The notes under the pieces were generated by a model. It was given only the letters and a program-made list of their open reading frames with translations. It ran no database searches and had not been told where the DNA came from. A stretch of 20,154 bases of DNA from the IMG/VR virus record IMGVR_UViG_3300044712_000297, positions 1 through 20,154 of that record; one strand, given 5' to 3'. This stretch comes from a virus. Below, one piece after another: positions 1 through 8,665 of the stretch (position 1 is its first letter; each line of letters starts with the position of its first letter). A program made the translations under genes and the position numbers.

Positions 1-2
1 GT

Positions 3-215
3 ATTGATACAATAAAATCAAAGAAGATATATGTCACAAAGGATAGTATTAACCTTTTAAAAGAATATAAGGGTTATAGTTGGAAGACAACAGCAGACGG
101 AAAAATACTTGATGAACCAGTACGAGTGAATGACGATGCTTGTTGTGCTTTGAGATATGGAGTGCATACTTACATTACAAAGAAAGCAAAACGCCCTAAT
201 ATTAGACTATTATAA
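3..215 (+). CDS. terL: Terminase large subunit, C-terminal end (partial)
   Basis: This is the 3' end of a gene that starts before the window; the visible frame gives the last 70 residues. The terminase large subunit is the ATP-driven motor and nuclease that cuts phage DNA and packages it through the portal. The visible part matches the end of the nuclease (RNase H-like) domain: a lysine-rich beta strand, a 'YKGYSWKTT' strand, 'DGKILDEPV', then an acidic 'NDDACCALRYG' helix where the family usually has a D/H-x-x-D-A-x-R-Y motif carrying a metal-binding aspartate. Its position just before a portal gene supports the call. The ATPase domain lies outside the window, so catalytic competence cannot be judged. 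The portal starts 22 nt after the stop codon. Confidence 0.82.
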   Translation: MDTIKSKKIYVTKDSINLLKEYKGYSWKTTADGKILDEPVRVNDDACCALRYGVHTYITKKAKRPNIRLL

Positions 216-231
216 ATAACATAAGTATAAT
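203..231 (+). promoter_or_regulatory. Candidate promoter, leaderless start of portal gene
   Basis: TAGACT (203-208, 4 of 6 matches to TTGACA), a 17-nt spacer and a perfect TATAAT (226-231). Six nt (AAAGAT) separate the -10 box from the portal ATG at 238, so a normal initiation distance would put the first transcribed base on the A of the ATG. It overlaps the end of the terminase gene. The same geometry recurs at 9042, 10057 and 19545, which raises confidence above that for an isolated AT-rich hexamer. Confidence 0.55.
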
Positions 232-237
232 AAAGAT

Positions 238-2268
238 ATGGATTTCCTCAATAAACTTTTTAACAACACACAACAAAAAGGCATTAAGTTGCCAATTATT
301 AGTTCAATGATGAATGGCTCAAAGTATTATCTGCCTAATCAAAGAGAAGATAGTGCTTATTTTAAAGAATATAAAAACTGGGTATTTGCTTGTATCAATG
401 CACGAGCAGAAGAAGTGGCAAGTATTGAATTGAAACTTGAAAACAAAAAGACAGAAACTTATATTGAATCACACGAGGTATTAGATTTGTTGAATGATGT
501 GAACCCTAATATGACCAAATATGAGTTGTTCTTCGGTACACAAGCTCTCTTAGACCTTACAGGTAATGCTTACTGGTACTTGGCACGAGATAACGAAGGA
601 AAGGGCAAAATACGCCAAATATACCTACTCTCGCCAGATAAGGTAAACATAATCATCAATAAAGATAATCCTATTGAAGTTCTTGGGTATTCTTATGGTA
701 CAAACAAAGAGAAAGTAATGTTTGAAAAGAATCAAATCATACACTTTAAGAACTTTAATCCTAATGGAGATTATCCAAAACCTCATAAAGGAGTTGGAGT
801 AGTTGAATCTGCACTATGGGCTATTGAAACAGATAACGAAGCACGAAACTGGAACTATTCTTTCTTTAAAAACTCTGCAAGACCAGATGGAATATTGGCA
901 ACAGAACAGATACTTGGTGAAGATGAGTACCAAAGACTTAAAGAACAATGGGAACAAAATTACAGAGGTTCAAAGAACAATGGAAAACCTGCTATTCTTG
1001 AATCAGGACTTAAATGGCAAGACATATCAAAGACACAAAGAGATATGGACTTTATTGCTCAAAGAACTTTCTCACGAGATGAAATCCTTTCACTATTTAG
1101 AGTACCAAAGACAGTTGTTGGTATCACTGATGATGTGAACAGAGCAAACGCAGAAGCAAGTGATTATGTATTTGCAAGACGAACTATCAAACCTTTGATG
1201 GAACGATTTGTGACCGTATTGAATGAATATCTATTACCAGAATATGGAGCAGACCTTGAATTTGAATTTGAAAATCCAGTACCAGAAGATGTTGTAGCAA
1301 AGAATACAGTATATTCACTTGGAATAAACAAATGGCTTACACGAAATGATATTAGACGAGAAGAAGGACTTATTGAATCAGATAACGGAGATACTTTCTA
1401 TGGACCATTTTCAGAATCTCCACAAGATGCAGTAACTCAAACAAAAGCAGTAAAAGTATCAAAAGCAAATACGGTAAGTAAAACCATTGATGACTTTGTA
1501 GCTAAATTACCTAAAAAAGAGATTACATATAGAAAACTTACACAAGCACAAAAAGAGATTCATAAAGAGGTTTGGATTAAACGCTTTGATAAGAATGAAA
1601 AACAACTTATATCAGACCTTAATAAGTACTTTAAGGCACAAGAAGAAGAAGTATTAAAGAACGCCAAAGAAGAATATGCAGGATTAAAACCAAAAGAATA
1701 TAAACTTAAAGGGGTTGAAGATGTATTGTTTGATGAGAAGAAGGCAGTAGCTACTGGTATTTCACTTATCACACCACACCTTAGAAACTTCTTAAAAGAA
1801 GGAGCAGAGATGGCAGATAGCCAAACAGGAGGTGAATATAATATCAATGACCCTAAGTCTTTGAAGTTTATTCAAGATAGAGCTAAATTCTTTGCAGAAA
1901 CCATAAATGAAACTACAAGTACAGAGCTTATCAAGAAAATAAATGAAGCACTTGCTAATGATGCAGGGTTTGATGTAATTGCTCAAACTATCGGAGAGGT
2001 ATATCAACAAGCCTATGATTATAGAACAGAGAGAATTGCTCGAACAGAAGTATCAGCATCTTTAAATGAAGGAGCTATTGATGCATACAGACAAGCAGGT
2101 ATTGAAGATGTAGAATGGGTAGCAGTATTAGATGATGCGACAGCAGATATTTGCATTGATAATGACGGAGAGATCAGAAAAATAGGAGAGGAGTTCTCAT
2201 CAGGTGAAACACAACCACCAAATCATATCAATTGCCGATGCACAACAGTTGCAGTATTTAAAGACTAA
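238..2268 (+). CDS. Portal protein fused to Mu-F-like head morphogenesis domain
   Basis: The 676-residue protein has two parts. Roughly residues 1-400 look like an HK97/SPP1-type portal, the dodecameric DNA gate at one capsid vertex. Seen are an N-terminal 'NWVFACINARAEEVA' helix, 'QALLDLTGNAYWYL', a loop with 'IIHFKNFNPNG', and the stem helix segment 'FSRDEILSLFRVPKTVVG'. After a lysine-rich linker, about residues 430-676 match the phage Mu F / SPP1 gp7-type minor head domain: 'RIARTEVSASLNEGAIDAY' near residue 600 and a C-terminal D-x-C...PPNHINCRC motif near 660-668. In many phages these are two neighbouring genes. The start codon has no Shine-Dalgarno sequence; it sits 6 nt after a perfect TATAAT. 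The next gene begins 2 nt after the stop, suggesting coupling. Confidence 0.9.
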   Translation: MDFLNKLFNNTQQKGIKLPIISSMMNGSKYYLPNQREDSAYFKEYKNWVFACINARAEEVASIELKLENKKTETYIESHEVLDLLNDVNPNMTKYELFFGTQALLDLTGNAYWYLARDNEGKGKIRQIYLLSPDKVNIIINKDNPIEVLGYSYGTNKEKVMFEKNQIIHFKNFNPNGDYPKPHKGVGVVESALWAIETDNEARNWNYSFFKNSARPDGILATEQILGEDEYQRLKEQWEQNYRGSKNNGKPAILESGLKWQDISKTQRDMDFIAQRTFSRDEILSLFRVPKTVVGITDDVNRANAEASDYVFARRTIKPLMERFVTVLNEYLLPEYGADLEFEFENPVPEDVVAKNTVYSLGINKWLTRNDIRREEGLIESDNGDTFYGPFSESPQDAVTQTKAVKVSKANTVSKTIDDFVAKLPKKEITYRKLTQAQKEIHKEVWIKRFDKNEKQLISDLNKYFKAQEEEVLKNAKEEYAGLKPKEYKLKGVEDVLFDEKKAVATGISLITPHLRNFLKEGAEMADSQTGGEYNINDPKSLKFIQDRAKFFAETINETTSTELIKKINEALANDAGFDVIAQTIGEVYQQAYDYRTERIARTEVSASLNEGAIDAYRQAGIEDVEWVAVLDDATADICIDNDGEIRKIGEEFSSGETQPPNHINCRCTTVAVFKD

Positions 2269-2270
2269 TT

Positions 2271-2594
2271 ATGTTCAACATAACACCAACAACAGAATTA
2301 CAAGCACTTAAAGAGTTAGACTTGATGGATAGTAATGCTACTATGGGCTTGAATCAGCTAAAACACTACGCAGGACAGTCGTTTAACTCATTTTGGTATG
2401 GAGATATATCCCCTATTGTTAAAGTTCAACTACTAGGCAATAAGGCACTATCTGTATTTCAAGCATCTGCCCTTACACAACAGTTTATTAAAACACTAGA
2501 CCCTGAATGGAACGAACTTACAGTACCTCCACAATATGAAGTTATCTTTAATGAAGATGGAAGTGCTACAATCAACGAGATAATACCAGAATAA
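2271..2594 (+). CDS. Small conserved-type phage protein, unknown function
   Basis: A 107-residue acidic protein with no membrane segment or signal peptide. It has a central 'SFNSFWYGDISPIVKVQLLG' segment, followed by a helix that looks able to pack against others ('KALSVFQASALTQQFIKTL') and a C-terminal strand pair ending in 'YEVIFNEDGSATINEI'. From memory, similar short proteins with an 'FW' motif followed by 'LG..a...f' occur next to structural genes in other phages, but I know of no assigned role. It lies 2 nt after the portal gene and 1 nt before the first fibre gene, so it is probably translated with them. A virion accessory or fibre-attachment role is inference from position only. Confidence 0.7.
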   Translation: MFNITPTTELQALKELDLMDSNATMGLNQLKHYAGQSFNSFWYGDISPIVKVQLLGNKALSVFQASALTQQFIKTLDPEWNELTVPPQYEVIFNEDGSATINEIIPE

Positions 2595-2595
2595 A

Positions 2596-4899
2596 ATGGA
2601 TAAAAAAGAAATAAAACAACTTATTAAAAACGAGATAACTCCTTTGTTGATTGGGATTAGAAATGATCTTGATGAGTATAGAAGTAAATTTTTTTATGAG
2701 GACAGTGAAATAGCTGGTGTTTTAATTAAGGGAGAGAAAGGTGAAAATGGTGTAACACCAGTATCTGACAAAGACTATCCATCAGAAGAAACAGTATTTA
2801 ATTTTATAAAAGAAAACTTACCTAAAAGAGGGAAGGATTATTTTACTAATAGTGATATTAAAGACATTGTTCAACAAGTGTCAAAATTGATTCCTAAGCC
2901 ACAAGACGGAAAAGATGGTGTGGTTGACTATGAAGTGGTAAAAAACCTCGCTAAACCCATAATAGAGGGCAAATACAAGGAATTAAAGGGATATGTTAAG
3001 GATATGTCTGATGCTATCTTAGAAAAGATAGAAAACTCTAAAAAGCCAGAACTAACAGCAAGTCAAATTCGTAACAAATTAGAATCACTTACAGGTAAAG
3101 ATAGGCTAGATGCAAAGGCTATCAAAGGGCTTGAAAAGTTTATGTCTACATTTATAGCTACATCAGGAGGAGGAGGAGGTAGTGGAGGTTCACAAACAAC
3201 TAGCCCCGCAGGTTCTAATACTGAAATACAATTTAATGATAATAATGCTTTTGGTTCATCAGATCTATTTAAGTTTAATAAAACAGACAAAAGACTAGAA
3301 ATGGACGGCTCTGATATGAGATTTAATCTTCTAAAACTTGGAGATGAGCTTGTAGTAAATGGAACATTTGATACTGATTTAAGTGGTTGGACTTATGGAG
3401 CTGGTGTAACTTGGGTTAGTGGAAAAGCAAACATAACTGGGAATACCGACTTTTCACAAACTGTTCCAGTAACAGTAGGTGTTACATACCAGGTTGAGTT
3501 TACTATTTCAAGTTATTCAAGACCGACAACTCCTGGAACACTTAACTTTACTTTTGCAGGAGTTACTTTGGCAAGTTTTCCAGTAGACTTTGGAGTACCA
3601 GCCAATGGAACATATATACTCTATGTGACAGCATTAAACACAAACGCATTTGTCGTAGATGTGCCATCTAGTGGGCTAGTTGGATTTCAGCTTGATGATG
3701 TTTCAGTAAAAGAAGTCATCAATATTTCAAAAGGTTTAGAAATAATTACAAGTGATAATCCATTTTTAATGGGTGATTTTTCAGGAAACACACGAGGTAC
3801 TGGTTCTATTGATATGCAATTTTCTCGAACAGCTATTACACAAGTCGCATCAGGTACAGATTCTTTGGCTTTTGGATATAAAAATACAGTAAGTGGGCAA
3901 GAAGCATTTGCAGTTGGTCATACTAATACGGCAAGTGGTTATCGTTCAACCGTATTTGGATATAATAATAGTAATACAGGTACACAATGTCTTACTGTTG
4001 GGATAGGAAATACACAAGCAGGATCTAATGGTACTGTTGTAGGAGTATCGAATGTTATTTCTGGTGGAACAGGTGTTGGTTCTTCTAATAGAACTAATGG
4101 AGGAACAGTTATTGGTTCAAGTTCAATTAGTGTAACAGGAACTTCTGTGGGAAATAGTGTAGTTAATCGAATAGCATCTTCTGCAACTTTTGGAGTGAGT
4201 TCAAGTAATGTACACACAAGAAGTGGTTTTATAGGCTTGAATACAGTATCTAATGTAAAATCGTTAAGTTTGAATGGCACAACATCAGTATTTGACACAG
4301 CTTCTTTGGGAACTGAGTTAGTAACCAATGGGGACTTTACTACTAATACTACTGGTTGGACTTTGCCAACTGGTTGGACTTATGCTTCACAAAGAGTTTT
4401 TCATAGTGCCGATGGAACAGGAGCTTTGACACCGACTACACCACTTTCTATTACAGCTGGTAAAATATACAATGTTTCTTTTGGTCTGATTTTTTCAGGA
4501 GGTATCTTTGACGGTTCAGGAACACTAACTGTATCTTTGGGTGGTGTAACATCTCCTATTATTCAATGTGAATTATTACAATCAGAAACTATAACATTAC
4601 AATTCAAAGCCACAACAACTGGTAACCTAACATTTACACCAAGTAATACAGCAAGATTCTCAATAGATGCTGTTTCAGTAAAAGAAGTCTTGGGTGGGGA
4701 TATTTATGCTAATAAAAATATAGGTGTAGGTACTATGGAGGAAACAGACTTCGGAGGAGGTTCAGGAGTGTTTGCTTTACCTAACTGCAAGACAGTACCA
4801 ACAACAAATCCAGCATCAGGTTTTATCCTTTATTCAGAAGCAGGAGTATTAAAAGTACGAGATTCATCTGGTACTGTAAAGACAGTAGATTTAACATAA
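2596..4899 (+). CDS. Tail fibre / receptor-binding protein with CBM-like and YadA-head-like repeats
   Basis: 767 residues. Residues 1-185 form an anchor with a collagen-like patch ('GEKGENGVTP'), helices and the phage-fibre signature 'LTASQIRNKLESLTGKDRL'. A glycine hinge follows (GGGGGSGG, about 191-198; DNA is a GGA-type repeat). Residues about 250-373 look like a carbohydrate-binding beta-sandwich ('LVVNGTFDTDLSGWT' to 'LDDVSVKEV'). Residues about 413-555 hold repeats of the kind 'SLAFGYKNTVSGQEAFAVG', resembling the left-handed beta-roll head of YadA/Hep_Hag trimeric adhesins. Residues about 572-698 are a second sandwich of the first type ('LVTNGDFTTNTTGWT' to 'IDAVSVKEV'). A trimeric fibre that binds surface glycans is the likely role. 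The anchor is shared with the next gene. There is no enzyme motif, so depolymerase activity is not supported. Confidence 0.75.
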   Translation: MDKKEIKQLIKNEITPLLIGIRNDLDEYRSKFFYEDSEIAGVLIKGEKGENGVTPVSDKDYPSEETVFNFIKENLPKRGKDYFTNSDIKDIVQQVSKLIPKPQDGKDGVVDYEVVKNLAKPIIEGKYKELKGYVKDMSDAILEKIENSKKPELTASQIRNKLESLTGKDRLDAKAIKGLEKFMSTFIATSGGGGGSGGSQTTSPAGSNTEIQFNDNNAFGSSDLFKFNKTDKRLEMDGSDMRFNLLKLGDELVVNGTFDTDLSGWTYGAGVTWVSGKANITGNTDFSQTVPVTVGVTYQVEFTISSYSRPTTPGTLNFTFAGVTLASFPVDFGVPANGTYILYVTALNTNAFVVDVPSSGLVGFQLDDVSVKEVINISKGLEIITSDNPFLMGDFSGNTRGTGSIDMQFSRTAITQVASGTDSLAFGYKNTVSGQEAFAVGHTNTASGYRSTVFGYNNSNTGTQCLTVGIGNTQAGSNGTVVGVSNVISGGTGVGSSNRTNGGTVIGSSSISVTGTSVGNSVVNRIASSATFGVSSSNVHTRSGFIGLNTVSNVKSLSLNGTTSVFDTASLGTELVTNGDFTTNTTGWTLPTGWTYASQRVFHSADGTGALTPTTPLSITAGKIYNVSFGLIFSGGIFDGSGTLTVSLGGVTSPIIQCELLQSETITLQFKATTTGNLTFTPSNTARFSIDAVSVKEVLGGDIYANKNIGVGTMEETDFGGGSGVFALPNCKTVPTTNPASGFILYSEAGVLKVRDSSGTVKTVDLT

Positions 4900-4903
4900 T
4901 ATT

Positions 4904-7900
4904 ATGGATAAGCAAGAATTTAAAAAACTAATAAAGAAAGAAATTGCTCCACTACTTATTGGTATCAGAAATGATATTGATGACAAAACTAAAAGACCTT
5001 TAATAGACAAAGTAGAAGGTGTCCTTTTGAGAGGTAAAAAAGGAGATGATGGATATACACCTATTGCAGATAAAGATTATCCAAGTGAGCAAACAGTATT
5101 TCAATTTATAAAGGACAATTTGCCAAAGAAAGGTAAAGACTATTTTACTGATGCAGATATAAAGGACATTGTATCTAGTGTCTTTAATCTAATGCCTAGT
5201 AAAGAAGAATTGAAAGGTGAAGATGGTAAAAATGGACAGGTGGACTATTCTGTTGTCGAGAAATTAGCCTTGCCTTTAATTGAGAATAAATACAAGGCTT
5301 TTAAAAAGGATCTAAACTATGTAACTGATAGAGTATTTAAAGCAATAGAAGAAAATAAAATACCAGAGCTTAGTGCAAGACAGATAAGAGATAAACTGGA
5401 AGGGCTTAGTGGTAATGATAGATTATCAGCAAAAGCAATTAAAGGCTTAGAAAAGTTTGTGGGTGTGATCGTAGGTCAATCAGCAGGAGGTGGTGGATTT
5501 ATACCAACACTTCAACAAGTAACAGAAAAAGGTTCAACAACTGATAGATCAATAGAAGCACAATCATTCATTACAACAGGAGGTACATCATCTGACTTTG
5601 TGAAAGGTGATGGTTCACTTGATAGTAATACTTACCTAACAGTTGAATCAGACACACTTGCAGATGTAACAGGTCGTGGTGCTACAACCTCAACACAATC
5701 AACCTTTTCAGGAGGACTTTTGTCAGGATTAGGTACAGCACTTTTGCCATCATACTCATTTACAGGTGATACAGACACAGGAATGTGGTCATCAGGTGGA
5801 AATAATATTAGCTTCTCTACCAATGGAACTTATCGAGGTGGATTTTTAAATGGTGGGAAATTTGAAATAGATAGAAATGGTATTAACTTTTTATATGTAA
5901 CTAAACCAACAGCTCCGACACTCGCACTTGCAGGAGTTGCTGGGTTAGTGCCAGTTGGGAATCATTATTATTATGTATCTTATGTGACTGCAGATGGTGA
6001 AACGCAATTAAGCCCAGTTAGTTTATTAATAAATGTTGCATCTGCCGCTAATGCTCAAGTGATTGTAACGATACCAGTTTCATCAGACCCTCGTGTTACA
6101 GCTAGAAAGATTTATCGCTCAACTTCATCTGTAGTTGGTGCTTTTCTTGCAACGGTTGCGGATAATGTAACTACTACATATACAGATAACATAGCTTCTG
6201 TTGGTTCAAACATACAATATAGAACACCAAGTGTTGGTAACACAACAGCGGGAAACATCTACTCTGGTGGAACAAAGGTAATTGAGATTGATAATGTAGG
6301 CTCAATGCGTTTCAACAATTCGCTTGCGTCACTTCGTATGGCAAAAAGCACATCAACTATTCCACAGTTATTGCTCTATAACACAACAGACGAAGAAAAC
6401 AATGTTGAGTATGGAGGTTTCAAATGGACATCTAACATTTTTGAAGTTGGTACTTTTGCAAGAGGTTCAGGTGCGGCTAGAAAAGTAAGACTCAAATCTT
6501 CTAATGTTTCAGTATCAATGAACTTTGACCTTGAACGAGGTGGTACTGACTGGGCTTCTTTAATTGATAGTGGTACATCTGCTGTGGGTGTTTCGTTTGT
6601 GAGATACAACCCAACCACTTGGACAAACACATCAGGTGAAAACAGAATACTCACACTGGGAAGTGTTGCTATAAACCAATCAAGTTCTGGTGGATATTCC
6701 TTATTTAACATTGATGCAACTCACACAGCAACTGGTTCAGGTAACAAATTCTTTTCTCGATATACATTGGGAGGGACGACTATCCACAGTGTAAACAGTG
6801 ATGGACAACAATATATGCTGGGCAACATTGGTATCAACACAGCCCCTAACACCACTTACAACCTAGATGCTTCTGGGGTTACTCGTTCGGGATTTAGATT
6901 TGTTTCAGGTACTCGTTCACTTACTTTTGCAAACTTCGCCGCAGACTTAAACTATCTAACAACATCGGGAGCAAACCTTAGAATTACAACATCAGACGCA
7001 ACGGCTATTGAATTTTGGACAACTAACACACGAAGAATGGTTATGGGTGCGGGCGGTCAAATCAATATGGGGACACCAAACAACCTCTCGCTCACCTATC
7101 AGGTTTCAGTACAGCCAACTGTTGCAACAAACTTAGGTTTAGTTGTTCGGGGATTCACAGCTCAAACAGCCAATCTCCAAGAATGGCAAAATGATGCTGG
7201 TACAGTTTTGGGGGCATTTACGGCAGCAGGCAGACTCGGGGTTGGTATTACTAGTCCAACTTATCTAGCACAAATTGCTGGGACAGGTCTTGCGACTGAT
7301 GGTTTGCTAGTAAGCACATCAGTATTTACATCTATTCCAAACTTAGGAACAGTAAACGGAGTTTTGCTAAACGCTCGGGGGTTTAATATGGTTGTAGATA
7401 CCACTGCTTTGTCTGCAACATACGAATCATCTTTTGGAATTGGTATGGTAAGTAACCGAGCTCAGCCTCTTTTGGGATTAAAAAATGGTACGGCAGCAAC
7501 CTCAACAAACCCAGCAATTGCTATCGAATTTGGAAGAATTGGAGTGTACACCCCAGCACCAGCTGCACCAATTGATTGTCGAGGGGAAATTAGAGCACAC
7601 TCTGACCAACAAAGTGCTTTTGAAACTCGTGTATCAATGCGTGGTAACCAATATCTTGAAGGAGGTACGAATGTGGCTTCAGGAGGTTTGTATGTAGAGG
7701 GTGTGGTGAGTGGAGTTGGATATGGTTATATCGGCGCAACATACTTTTACACAGGAAACGATACAGACGCTAACAGGGGGTGGGCTTGGAAAGCTAACGG
7801 CAACTTGACAGAAGCGACAAACTTAGCTGGGTCAGGTGCTCAAATGGTATTAAATAAAGCAGGGTATCTTGGTGTTAATACGGTTGCCCCAACATCTACT

Positions 7901-8194
7901 TTTCATTTTAATGGTTCAATAACTGGCGCATATAGAGCTATTACAGCCCTTAGAACACTAGACATAACTGATTACACAGTAGATTGTACAGCAAACACAT
8001 TTGCAGTAACTCTCCCAACAGCTGTGGGGATTACAGGTCGAACATACATTATTAAAAATTCGGGTACAGGTATCATTACCCTAAACACCACATCATCACA
8101 AACGATAGATGGAACTGCATCAGGTGTACTAACCCTTGTACAGTATGACTCAATCACCTTAATGAGTAATGGAGCTAACTGGATAAAAATATAA
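4904..8194 (+). CDS. Large tail fibre / receptor-binding protein, paralogue of preceding anchor
   Basis: 1096 residues. Residues 1-197 are clearly paralogous to the preceding protein ('APLLIGIRND', 'DKDYPSEQTVFQFIK', 'SGNDRLSAKAIKGLEKF') and end in a short glycine hinge. The rest differs. About 334-441 is a fibronectin-III-like or other beta-sandwich domain ('PTAPTLALAGVAG', 'YYYVSYVTADGETQLSP', 'ARKIYRSTSS'). Beyond it are many short beta repeats of the type 'LGVGITSPTYLAQIAG' and 'NIGINTAPNTTYNLDASG', common in phage fibre shafts. The end, about 1025-1096, is a beta-rich cap finishing 'ITLMSNGANWIKI', also common in phage fibres. Arginine codons include CGT, CGC, CGG and AGG, unlike the capsid and tail-tube genes. 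The start lies 4 nt after the previous stop. No protease or hydrolase motif was seen. Confidence 0.75.
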   Translation: MDKQEFKKLIKKEIAPLLIGIRNDIDDKTKRPLIDKVEGVLLRGKKGDDGYTPIADKDYPSEQTVFQFIKDNLPKKGKDYFTDADIKDIVSSVFNLMPSKEELKGEDGKNGQVDYSVVEKLALPLIENKYKAFKKDLNYVTDRVFKAIEENKIPELSARQIRDKLEGLSGNDRLSAKAIKGLEKFVGVIVGQSAGGGGFIPTLQQVTEKGSTTDRSIEAQSFITTGGTSSDFVKGDGSLDSNTYLTVESDTLADVTGRGATTSTQSTFSGGLLSGLGTALLPSYSFTGDTDTGMWSSGGNNISFSTNGTYRGGFLNGGKFEIDRNGINFLYVTKPTAPTLALAGVAGLVPVGNHYYYVSYVTADGETQLSPVSLLINVASAANAQVIVTIPVSSDPRVTARKIYRSTSSVVGAFLATVADNVTTTYTDNIASVGSNIQYRTPSVGNTTAGNIYSGGTKVIEIDNVGSMRFNNSLASLRMAKSTSTIPQLLLYNTTDEENNVEYGGFKWTSNIFEVGTFARGSGAARKVRLKSSNVSVSMNFDLERGGTDWASLIDSGTSAVGVSFVRYNPTTWTNTSGENRILTLGSVAINQSSSGGYSLFNIDATHTATGSGNKFFSRYTLGGTTIHSVNSDGQQYMLGNIGINTAPNTTYNLDASGVTRSGFRFVSGTRSLTFANFAADLNYLTTSGANLRITTSDATAIEFWTTNTRRMVMGAGGQINMGTPNNLSLTYQVSVQPTVATNLGLVVRGFTAQTANLQEWQNDAGTVLGAFTAAGRLGVGITSPTYLAQIAGTGLATDGLLVSTSVFTSIPNLGTVNGVLLNARGFNMVVDTTALSATYESSFGIGMVSNRAQPLLGLKNGTAATSTNPAIAIEFGRIGVYTPAPAAPIDCRGEIRAHSDQQSAFETRVSMRGNQYLEGGTNVASGGLYVEGVVSGVGYGYIGATYFYTGNDTDANRGWAWKANGNLTEATNLAGSGAQMVLNKAGYLGVNTVAPTSTFHFNGSITGAYRAITALRTLDITDYTVDCTANTFAVTLPTAVGITGRTYIIKNSGTGIITLNTTSSQTIDGTASGVLTLVQYDSITLMSNGANWIKI

Positions 8195-8199
8195 AATAT

Positions 8200-8661
8200 A
8201 TGTCATACTCACAACCCCACATATCGTTGCTCGACACCACAACACAAACAATAGCAAGTGCTAACACACCACAAGTTGTTACATTTAACACAACACTTAA
8301 CAATGACAAGATTGCGGTCACATCAACATCACGCTTTACTTTTAATGAAGCTGGGAGCTATTCGGTTAATCTTGGAGCAGAAATTACAGCTGGTGTAGCC
8401 AATAAAACAGGAGATATCTGGATTAGAGTAAATGGTTCAGATGTAGCAAACTCAAATCGTAAACGAACAATTATAAACAACGAAACTGGTTTGATAACGC
8501 TTATTGGTTTTACCATTACTGTCACAGCGGGACAATATGTCGAGGTTTGGTTTTCGGGAGATGACACATCAGTTGCACTTCCAGCTTTTGCGGCTGGGAC
8601 AACACCAACACGACCAGTAACACCATCAATTATGATGGAAATTATTAGAACCCACCCATAA
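8200..8661 (+). CDS. C1q/TNF-like beta-sandwich phage structural protein
   Basis: 153 residues, almost all beta-strand, with no membrane segment. The pattern 'VVTFNTTLNND', 'STSRFTFNEAGSYSVNLG', 'GDIWIRVNGSDVANSN' and 'ITVTAGQYVEVWFSGD' follows the strand order of the C1q/TNF-like jelly roll found at fibre tips and as separate phage head or tail proteins. It begins 5 nt after the second fibre gene, so it could be a separately encoded fibre tip or an accessory receptor-binding protein. The fold call is by pattern. The role is inferred from the neighbours. Confidence 0.6.
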   Translation: MSYSQPHISLLDTTTQTIASANTPQVVTFNTTLNNDKIAVTSTSRFTFNEAGSYSVNLGAEITAGVANKTGDIWIRVNGSDVANSNRKRTIINNETGLITLIGFTITVTAGQYVEVWFSGDDTSVALPAFAAGTTPTRPVTPSIMMEIIRTHP

Positions 8662-8665
8662 ATAT

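Noticed and set aside
803-1138. Forward ORF of 111 codons inside the portal gene
   Set aside because: It lies in another frame of a clearly coding gene, and its composition has no domain pattern.
3939-4328. Reverse-strand ORF of 129 codons within the first fibre
   Set aside because: It is the reverse of beta-repeat coding DNA rich in GGT/ACA codons, which yields proline/threonine/valine-rich antisense frames. No promoter or motif supports it.
5495-8194. Diversity-generating retroelement acting on the fibre
   Set aside because: No reverse transcriptase or near-repeat template region is visible in the window.
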